Positions 7,053-11,503 of a stretch of DNA of 11,503 nt are shown piece by piece. Numbering within the stretch: the stretch's first letter is position 1; each line of letters begins with the position of its first letter. Origin of the DNA: Actinomycetota bacterium (GTDB lineage Bacteria; Actinomycetota; Thermoleophilia; Gaiellales; Gaiellaceae). The translations under genes were made by a program, and so were the position numbers. The stretch spans positions 13,397 through 24,899 of the forward strand of contig PLDP01000043.1 in the NCBI GenBank assembly GCA_003136795.1. Direction: 5' to 3'. The notes below the pieces were generated by a model. It was not told the origin of the DNA, did no database searches, and was given only the letters and a program-made list of their open reading frames with translations.

Positions 7053-7549
7053 GCGGCGTAGGCTCGACGGAGCCGCCCAGAAGCGGAGGTGCCGGCTTTG
7101 CCGGCACCAGAGCGGGCGTTCAACTTCCGATTCAGAAGCTGCGGCCGGATGCCGTGGTGCCGGAGCGCGCCTACTCGGGCGACGCGGGGCTCGACCTCTC
7201 GGCGTGCGAGCGCGTCGAGCTCGCGCCCGGGGCGCGCGCTCTCGTTCCCACCGGCCTCGCGGTCGCGATCCCCGAGGGACACGCGGGCTACGTGCAGCCA
7301 CGCTCGGGCCTCGCGTCGAAGCACGGCATCTCGATCGTCAACACACCGGGTCTCGTCGACTCGGGCTATCGAGGCGAGCTGCTCGTCAACCTCGTCAACA
7401 CAGACCGGCACGAGACGTTCGTCGTCGAGCCCGGCATGCGCATCGCGCAGCTCGTGATCCTCGAGCTGCCCGAGGTGGAGCTCATCGAGGTGGACGAACT
7501 GCCCGCGAGCGAGCGGGGCGTACGCGGCTTCGGCTCGTCCAAGCACTGA
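7049..7549 (+). CDS. dut: Dut, deoxyuridine 5'-triphosphate nucleotidohydrolase, with an N-terminal extension
   Basis: Dut hydrolyses dUTP to dUMP and pyrophosphate, keeping uracil out of DNA and supplying dTMP synthesis. The five trimeric-dUTPase motifs are in order, numbered from GTG 7049: AGLDLSA (46-52), PRSGLA (84-89), NTPGLVDSGYRGEL (98-111), GMRIAQLV (129-136) and RGVRGFGSSKH (156-166). In motif V an Arg stands where a Gly is usual. The family core begins near residue 28 (PIQKLRPDAVVPERA). The only ordinary in-frame start upstream of it is GTG 7049, overlapping the hflX stop (GTGA). This gives 166 residues with a 27-residue extension rich in Gly and Ala. Part of the extension is encoded by a perfect inverted repeat (7088-7108). 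No good Shine-Dalgarno sequence precedes this GTG, so translation would be coupled to hflX. The start is the weak point; the enzyme identity is clear. Confidence 0.88.
   Translation: MSGVGSTEPPRSGGAGFAGTRAGVQLPIQKLRPDAVVPERAYSGDAGLDLSACERVELAPGARALVPTGLAVAIPEGHAGYVQPRSGLASKHGISIVNTPGLVDSGYRGELLVNLVNTDRHETFVVEPGMRIAQLVILELPEVELIEVDELPASERGVRGFGSSKH
7088..7108. repeat. Perfect 9-bp inverted repeat (hairpin) in the dut 5' region
   Basis: Arms GGTGCCGGC and GCCGGCACC flank a TTT loop, a very stable hairpin in RNA from either strand. It sits 36 nt after the hflX stop, overlapping a GGAGG (7085-7089) that has no in-frame start at suitable distance. There is no T-run after it, so it is not a standard intrinsic terminator. 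It could be a REP-like dispersed element inserted at the dut N-terminus, or a local control structure between hflX and dut. Confidence 0.7.
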
Positions 7550-8007
7550 TGGAGCCGCGCATCCGGGTCTCCGCGATCCTGCGCTGGCAAGGCCGCGTCT
7601 TGCTCTGCCGTCAGGAGAAACCGGGCAAGGAGTACTGGCTGCTGCCGGGCGGCGGCGTCGACGGAGGCGAGTCGCTGATCGAGGCGCTGCGCCGCGAGCT
7701 GCGGGAGGAGCTCGGCATCGAGGCCGACGTGCAGTTCGAAGGCCCGGTCGCGATCGTCGACTCGATCTCACCGAAGTCGGACGCACTGCGTACGCGCAAG
7801 CACGTCGTCCACATCATCTTCTCGGCCGACCTGTCGCATCGCTCGCTGGAAGACGTCGAGACGAAGGATGCCGCGATCAAGGGCGCGCGCCTCTTTTCGA
7901 ACGACGAGCTGCAGGACGTCGTCGTCCATCCGCCGATCAAACGCTTCCTCGAGCGCTGGCAGCCGGGCGATCCGGCCGTGTATCTCGGCGCCCTCTGGGC
8001 GCGCTAG
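7549..8007 (+). CDS. Nudix hydrolase
   Basis: This 152-residue single-domain protein belongs to the Nudix superfamily, which hydrolyses nucleoside diphosphates linked to another group. The complete Nudix box GX5EX7REUXEEXGU runs from Gly35 to Ile57: GGVDGGE (35-41), then the conserved REL (49-51), Glu53, Glu54 and GI. The metal-binding glutamates are all present. LPGGG just before it and the RVSAILRWQGRVLLCRQ beginning (5-21) are typical. A C-terminal stretch, HPPIKRFLERWQPGDPAVYLGALWAR, ends the protein. The substrate cannot be told from the sequence. Its place directly after dut hints at nucleotide-pool sanitation, but ADP-sugar or other pyrophosphates are equally possible. The ATG overlaps the dut stop by one base (TGATG), so the two are probably co-translated. 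It ends in TAG inside the CTAG shared with the convergent gatD. Confidence 0.9.
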   Translation: MEPRIRVSAILRWQGRVLLCRQEKPGKEYWLLPGGGVDGGESLIEALRRELREELGIEADVQFEGPVAIVDSISPKSDALRTRKHVVHIIFSADLSHRSLEDVETKDAAIKGARLFSNDELQDVVVHPPIKRFLERWQPGDPAVYLGALWAR

Positions 8008-8741
8008 TGCTTCCCGCCACGCGCCCTGGCGCGCTGGGCCGAGACCTCGTGCGCTGCGCGCTCGAGCTCGTCCGGCAGCGGTGCGAGCTCCGTCGGGCCG
8101 CCGGCGTGGGCGAGCGCCTCCGCCAGCATGTGGTCTGCGAACCACGGGTTGCGCGGCAGCAGGGGGCCGTGCAGGTACGTCCCGTAGACGCGCTTCCAGC
8201 GGCACCCTTCGGCGCCGCTCGCGCCGTTGTTGCCGAAGCCCGAGATGACACGACCGAGCGGCGCCGCTCCTTCGTCCAGGATCGTGCGGCCGGCGTGGTT
8301 CTCGAAGCCGGCCATCGTCTGCCCGGCCCAGTCGCAGTCGAGGAGCACGTCGCCGATCATCCGCCGCTGCCCGGCGACGGTGTGCAGCGGCAGCAACCCG
8401 ATCCCGGGCAGCTCGTCGCCGGCGACGTCGCGATAGAAGCGCCCGAGTAGCTGATAGCCGCCGCAGACGGCGAGGAACGCCGCTCCTTCCTCGGCCGCAT
8501 CCCGCAACGGCTTCTCCTTTTCGACGAGGTCGTGCGCGACGAGTGCCTGCTCTCGGTCCTGGCCGCCGCCGACATAGAAGAGGTCGATCTCGCCGGCCGG
8601 CACCGGGTCGCGCATCCCGATCGCGTGAACGTCGAGCTCGTGGCCGCGGAGCCGCGCGCGCTCGGCGAGCACCGCGATGTTCCCGCGGTCGGCGTAGATG
8701 TTGAGGTAGTCCGGATAGAGATGACCGACTCTGATCCTCAC
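8004..8741 (-). CDS. gatD: GatD, glutamine amidotransferase subunit of lipid II isoglutaminyl synthase
   Basis: GatD is the class I glutaminase that delivers ammonia to MurT for amidating the alpha-carboxylate of D-Glu in lipid II, at the cytoplasmic face of the membrane. The 245-residue protein starts with VGHLYPDYLNIYADRGNI (5-22) and has YVGGGQDREQ (56-65), the nucleophile Cys93 in FLAVCGGYQLLG, GFENHAGRT (145-153) and the catalytic His191 in YGTYLHGPLLPRNP. Arg126/Arg127 lie near the region reported as functionally important in the staphylococcal enzyme. The last 25 residues are a charged tail. The GTG start overlaps the murT stop (GTGA, 8738-8741), and GGGAG lies 8 nt upstream of it, so a much longer upstream reading of the same frame is rejected. 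Pairing with murT supports the assignment strongly. Confidence 0.93.
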   Translation of the reverse strand: MRIRVGHLYPDYLNIYADRGNIAVLAERARLRGHELDVHAIGMRDPVPAGEIDLFYVGGGQDREQALVAHDLVEKEKPLRDAAEEGAAFLAVCGGYQLLGRFYRDVAGDELPGIGLLPLHTVAGQRRMIGDVLLDCDWAGQTMAGFENHAGRTILDEGAAPLGRVISGFGNNGASGAEGCRWKRVYGTYLHGPLLPRNPWFADHMLAEALAHAGGPTELAPLPDELERAAHEVSAQRARARGGKH

Positions 8742-10108
8742 GCCGCGCTCTCCCAGTAGTTCGAGACGTGACCGCGGCCGGCGACGATCTTGCGCAGCGC
8801 GAGCATCGCGGTGTACGTGGGAAGCACCACCAGCTCGCCGCCGGCGGGTGTGAGCTCGAGGCCGCGGTCGAGCGCCGCTTCGAGCGAGGGGACGACGTCG
8901 ATGCGCTCGCGGGCAAGGCCGCCGTAGGCGAACCGCAGCGCAAGCTCGGCGGCGCGCGAGCCCGTGGCGACCAGGCGGTCGAGCCCGGCAACGAGGGGCT
9001 CGAAGTCGACGTCCCAGATCCAGGAGACGTCGCGGCCGTCTGCGATCGCGTCGTTCAGCGCGACGACGGCAACGCTGGGCGCACGGCCCTCGACGAGCGT
9101 TCGCACCGCCTCGTTCGCGCCCGCAGGATTCTTGACGAGCAGCATCAGCAGCCGGCGGTCGCCGATCTCGATCCGCTCGAAGCGGCCGAAGGCGGCCGAG
9201 AACCGCTCCAGGCCGGCGCGGACGTCGTCGAGGCCGGCGCCGAGCGTGAGCGCGAGCGACCCGGCACCGAGGGCGTTGTAGACGTTGTAGAGGCCCGGCA
9301 GCGCGAGCTTCACCCGCACCGTGCCCTCGGGAGCGGCAAGCGTGAACGCGGCGCCGTCGAGACCGTGCAGCTCGATGTCGCGTGCCGTCACGTCGAGCGG
9401 CGGCCGCGCGTGACCGCACTTCGGGCAGCGGTAGTCCCCGAGATGCCCGACGTACGCGGCGGCGTAGTCGTAGGGCGTGCCGCAGCGCAGGCAGTATTTC
9501 GAGTCGGCGGCGTGCTGCAGGGCCGGGCGCGCCAGCCGCGGATCGTCCACGCCGAAGACGCGGGCGCGGTGGCCGCGGGCGAGATCACCGACCTGTGGGT
9601 CGTCCCCGTTCACCACGAGCTCGGCGTCGGGCAGCGACGCCATCGCCTCGCGCCAGAGCGCGGCCACGAGCTCGAGCTCGCCGTAGCGGTCGAGCTGGTC
9701 GCGGAACAGGTTGCCGAGCAGGAGCGCGCGCGGCTCGATGCGCCGCGCCACCTCGGGCAGCGCCGCCTCGTCGACCTCGAAGAGCCCGAGCTGCGCATCG
9801 CCCAGATGGAGCAGGGTGGAGGCGATCCCGGAGACGAGGTTCGCCCCGGAGCTGTTATGGGCGATTCGCACCCGGGGACGCAGGATCTCCGCCACCATCG
9901 CCGCCGACGTCGTCTTCCCGTTCGTCGCCGACACGAGCACCGAGCCCTGCTCGAGCCGGCTCGCGAGCCGGTCGATCGCGCCCGGATCGAGCTTCCAGAG
10001 CAGCTTTCCCGGCAGCGTCGTGCCGCCGCCGCGGCCCGCGACACGCGAGAGGGCGCCCACGGCGCGCAGGGCGGCCGACTCGAGCGCAAGCGGGATCGGA
10101 GGACGCAC
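8738..10108 (-). CDS. murT: MurT, Mur ligase-like subunit of lipid II isoglutaminyl synthase
   Basis: MurT activates D-Glu of lipid II with ATP so that ammonia from GatD forms D-isoglutamine, a change needed for efficient cross-linking in many Gram-positive bacteria. The 456-residue protein has the Mur ligase P-loop ATNGKTT (61-67), NSSGANLVSGIAS (85-97), FEVDEAALPEV (110-120) and GNLFRDQLDRYGE (132-144). A zinc-ribbon insert follows with CysXXCys pairs at 206/209 and 228/231, then LPGLYNVYNALGA (270-282). The C-terminal MurT (DUF1727) domain includes VKNPAGANE (325-333) and the acidic DGRDVSWIWDVDFE segment (357-370). The start is GTG 10108. No Shine-Dalgarno sequence is visible before it, but the N-terminus fits the family. 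It is the first gene of the two-gene murT-gatD operon and is divergent from the S8 protease gene. Confidence 0.95.
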   Translation of the reverse strand: MRPPIPLALESAALRAVGALSRVAGRGGGTTLPGKLLWKLDPGAIDRLASRLEQGSVLVSATNGKTTSAAMVAEILRPRVRIAHNSSGANLVSGIASTLLHLGDAQLGLFEVDEAALPEVARRIEPRALLLGNLFRDQLDRYGELELVAALWREAMASLPDAELVVNGDDPQVGDLARGHRARVFGVDDPRLARPALQHAADSKYCLRCGTPYDYAAAYVGHLGDYRCPKCGHARPPLDVTARDIELHGLDGAAFTLAAPEGTVRVKLALPGLYNVYNALGAGSLALTLGAGLDDVRAGLERFSAAFGRFERIEIGDRRLLMLLVKNPAGANEAVRTLVEGRAPSVAVVALNDAIADGRDVSWIWDVDFEPLVAGLDRLVATGSRAAELALRFAYGGLARERIDVVPSLEAALDRGLELTPAGGELVVLPTYTAMLALRKIVAGRGHVSNYWESAA

Positions 10109-10147
10109 GCGGAGGCGAACGGTAGCCGGAGTCCCCCGTTCGAGTGA

Positions 10148-10153
10148 ACTGTA
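10148..10153 (-). promoter_or_regulatory. Possible -10 element of murT-gatD
   Basis: On the minus strand this reads TACAGT, a fair match to a sigma-70 -10 hexamer, about 40 nt before the GTG of murT. No convincing -35 is seen. It lies within a short inverted repeat, GTGAA (10144-10148) and TTCAC (10160-10164), which could be an operator or chance. The call is weak. Confidence 0.22.
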
Positions 10154-10293
10154 CGACGCTTCACCCTAAGGGGGGACGGCGCGTACCCGGATCCGCCGTA
10201 GGTTCCGACCCGATCGGGCAATCCCCTGCGGCACTTCGGGGACCCCGTCTGCGGAATCTGCGGCTCGCGCCACGGCGCGACAAAGGAGAGTGA
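10154..10293 (+). promoter_or_regulatory. Structured leader of the S8 protease gene, possible riboswitch
   Basis: The 185-nt gap between murT and the protease gene has no convincing ORF but is dense in possible stems. ACGGCG (10176-10181) can pair with CGCCGT (10194-10199). CCCGATCGGG (10209-10218) is a perfect palindrome. TCGCGCC (10265-10271) and GGCGCGA (10274-10280) form a hairpin just before the ribosome site. CTGCGG occurs three times (10226, 10249, 10258). Landmarks CGCTT, then GGGGGGAC followed by a hairpin, then GGAATCTGCGGCTC near the 3' end, partly follow the order of conserved blocks in ydaO/yuaA c-di-AMP riboswitches. However, the hallmark GACAGCTAACC block is poorly matched and the outer stem is weak. 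A leader role is likely; the ligand class is a guess. Confidence 0.35.
10282..10288 (+). promoter_or_regulatory. Ribosome binding site of the S8 protease gene
   Basis: AAAGGAG lies 5 nt before the ATG at 10294. It fixes that start over the later in-frame ATG at codon 39, which would remove the tandem LWG motif. It directly follows the 10265-10280 hairpin, so leader folding could affect access to it. Confidence 0.8.
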
Positions 10294-11503
10294 ATGTCTC
10301 AGTTCAACGAGCGCGGTGCACGGAGCGAGCGCGGTAGCGCGCTCTGGGGCACCGGCGGCAGGGGCGGTGACCGCTCCAGCGTGCTCTGGGGCAAGGGCGG
10401 TCGCGGCATGCTCGTCGCTTTGATCGCGGCGGTCGCACTTGCGGCTCCGCTCGCTGCGACGGCATCCCCCAGTCACAAGGCTCCGGTCTCTGCACGGGCA
10501 TCTGTCCCGGCGAAGATCAAGGCGCCGGCCAAGCCGGCGAAGAAGGCATCTGCGAAGGCACCTGCAAAGGCGCCTGCGAAGAAGGCACCCACCAAGGCGC
10601 CTGCGAAGAAGGCACCTGCCAAGGCGCCCGCGAAGGCTCCCGCGGCAGCCCCGGCTCCCACGGCAGCTCCTGCAGCGGCTCCGGCTCCTGCAGCAGCCCC
10701 GGCTCCTGCAGCGGCTCCGGCTCCTGCGGCACCGCCGGCCCCTGTGGCCGCAAGCGGCACCAGCAAGGCAACCTGGGTCGACAAGGGCCTGCTCAATCAG
10801 GCCTCGTCGACACCGAACGCCAAGATCAGCGTCATCATCACGAGCTCGGGCGGCACCGCGACTGCGGACAAGGTCTACGCGTGGCTGACGAAAGTCGCGG
10901 CGAAGAGCAGCGACGTCAGCGGCGAGCAGAACCTGAGCCTCATCGGCGGCCTCAGCCTGTCGCTTCCCGCGAAGCTCGTGGCGAAGCTCCAGACCGTGCC
11001 CGGCATCTTCGTGACGCCGAATGCACCGGTTCAGCTCTCGGGCTCGGTGACGAGCGTGGCATCGACTCAGCAGTGGCCGTACGAGTCGGGCAATGCCCTC
11101 CAGTGGCCCGGTGACCTGACGACGTACGCCGGCAAGATCCCGGCGATCGCGATCGTCGACTCCGGCATCCAGTCGCGGTCGGACTTCGGGAACCGTGTGG
11201 TCGCGAGCGTCAACCTCTCGACACTCGCCGGCAACACCTCGATGGACGACCAGGCCGGCCACGGCACGTTCGTGGCCGGGATCGCGGCAGGCGCCGCACC
11301 CAACCTCGCCGGCGCCTCGCCTGGAGCACCGCTCGTCTCGATCAAGGTGATGGATCAAAACGGCGAGGCGCTGACGTCCGACGTCATCAACGCCTGCCAG
11401 TGGATCCTCGACCACAAGGCGCAGTACAACATCCGCGTCGCGAACTTCTCGCTGCACTCGAGCTACGGCACGAACTCGTATCGTGACCCGCTCGACCAGG
11501 CAG
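10294..11503 (+). CDS. Secreted subtilisin-like serine protease (peptidase S8), 3' end beyond the window
   Basis: The frame is open from ATG 10294 to the window edge: 403 codons, incomplete. Order: an N-terminal stretch with two copies of R-x-S-x-LWG-x-GGRG (13-24 and 27-38), a hydrophobic signal core (39-57, probable cleavage after ATA at 57), a Lys/Ala/Pro-rich segment (74-116) and an Ala/Pro-rich segment (117-152). A propeptide-like I9-type domain (about 160-247) includes KISVIITSSGG and LSLIGGLSLSLPAKLVAKL. The S8 catalytic domain starts near 262. Asp289 in AIVDSGI and His323 in AGHGTFVAGI are two triad members. VANFSLHS (382-389) should give the oxyanion Asn384. The catalytic Ser lies outside the window. 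The protein is probably exported and cleaves itself from its propeptide, with the K/A/P linker possibly contacting the envelope. Substrate unknown. It is divergent from murT-gatD. Confidence 0.9.
   Translation, partial: MSQFNERGARSERGSALWGTGGRGGDRSSVLWGKGGRGMLVALIAAVALAAPLAATASPSHKAPVSARASVPAKIKAPAKPAKKASAKAPAKAPAKKAPTKAPAKKAPAKAPAKAPAAAPAPTAAPAAAPAPAAAPAPAAAPAPAAPPAPVAASGTSKATWVDKGLLNQASSTPNAKISVIITSSGGTATADKVYAWLTKVAAKSSDVSGEQNLSLIGGLSLSLPAKLVAKLQTVPGIFVTPNAPVQLSGSVTSVASTQQWPYESGNALQWPGDLTTYAGKIPAIAIVDSGIQSRSDFGNRVVASVNLSTLAGNTSMDDQAGHGTFVAGIAAGAAPNLAGASPGAPLVSIKVMDQNGEALTSDVINACQWILDHKAQYNIRVANFSLHSSYGTNSYRDPLDQA
10330..10407 (+). repeat. Tandem coding repeat: R-x-S-x-LWG-x-GGRG motif, two copies
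   Basis: Two 12-residue copies with a 14-residue period (10330-10365 and 10372-10407) encode R-[GS]-S-[AV]-L-W-G-[TK]-GGRG. They lie just before the signal-peptide hydrophobic segment. The DNA is similar as well (for example CTCTGGGGCA in both), which suggests a local duplication. Such a motif is not part of an ordinary signal-peptide n-region. Confidence 0.75.
10513..10749 (+). repeat. Low-complexity coding repeats, Lys-Ala-Pro then Ala-Pro
   Basis: The first part (10513-10641) repeats units such as KAPAK and AKKAP, with DNA units like GCGCCTGCGAAGAAGGCACC recurring. The second (10642-10749) repeats AAPAP, with CCGGCTCCTGCAG units. The first is strongly basic, like histone H1-type tails; the second is a Pro/Ala linker. 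Near-identical DNA units suggest slippage-driven length variation. Bases and reading frame show this is one protein linker, not a CRISPR or other array. Confidence 0.85.

Noticed and set aside
7088..7108. Hairpin as an intrinsic terminator after hflX
   Set aside because: No T-run follows, and dut begins at or before this point, so termination here would cut off dut and the Nudix gene.
5718..7301. 527-codon minus-strand open frame across hflX and dut
   Set aside because: It lies opposite two well-supported genes and its translation is Arg-rich without recognisable domains.
8768..10147. Plus-strand open frame antisense to murT
   Set aside because: No motifs, shadow composition, and murT on the minus strand has all its family signatures.
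10200..10293. Short peptide with a CGICG-like zinc motif in the protease leader
   Set aside because: Only one Cys pair, no start with a ribosome site, and the region is better explained as a leader with inverted repeats.
10513..10749. Repeat array as CRISPR or minisatellite
   Set aside because: Units are short, codon-phased and without spacers; they encode one continuous protein linker in frame.
9610..11457. 615-codon minus-strand open frame with Cys/Arg/Ser repeats
   Set aside because: The repeats are the reverse of the Lys/Ala/Pro coding repeats of the S8 protease; it also runs through the murT start region in another frame.

Overview
The window is a GC-rich, tightly packed bacterial chromosome segment. 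Gene content suggests a high-GC actinobacterium, possibly Thermoleophilia (Gaiella/Solirubrobacter-like): the miaB-miaA-dapF-hflX order is typical of Actinobacteria, MurT/GatD is of the Gram-positive type, and GTG starts and 4-nt overlaps are frequent. The taxonomy is inferred from gene content, not measured.

Layout. (1) 1-2856, plus strand: the 3' end of miaB, an NAD-dependent sugar-nucleotide epimerase/dehydratase, miaA and dapF. The last three genes are chained by overlaps of 47 and 50 nt. (2) 2853-5772, minus strand: an operon dapE-dapC-dapD (transcribed in that order), convergent with dapF. (3) 5763-8007, plus strand: hflX, dut and a Nudix hydrolase, linked by stop/start overlaps. (4) 8004-10108, minus strand: murT-gatD. 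(5) 10109-10293: a 185-nt intergenic leader rich in inverted repeats. (6) 10294 to the window end, plus strand: a secreted subtilisin-like (S8) protease cut off by the window edge.

How the genes fit together. DapD, DapC, DapE and DapF are the four consecutive steps of the succinylase branch from tetrahydrodipicolinate to meso-diaminopimelate, the peptidoglycan cross-linking amino acid and lysine precursor. MurT/GatD amidates the D-glutamate of lipid II, so much of the window serves cell-wall precursor synthesis. MiaB and MiaA modify A37 of tRNAs, HflX is a ribosome-associated GTPase, and Dut and possibly the Nudix protein clean up nucleotides.

Most notable points: (a) the DapF homologue has serine in place of both catalytic cysteines (Ser61 and Ser184), with the rest of the active site intact. 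(b) The S8 protease carries a tandem R-x-S-x-LWG-x-GGRG motif just before its signal-peptide hydrophobic core. (c) Both convergent gene pairs end in the same shared palindrome CTAG, so each TAG stop lies inside the opposite gene's stop. (d) The leader of the protease gene looks structured and has a partial, unproven resemblance to c-di-AMP (ydaO/yuaA) riboswitches. (e) The dapE and hflX starts overlap head to head, leaving no room for ordinary promoters.
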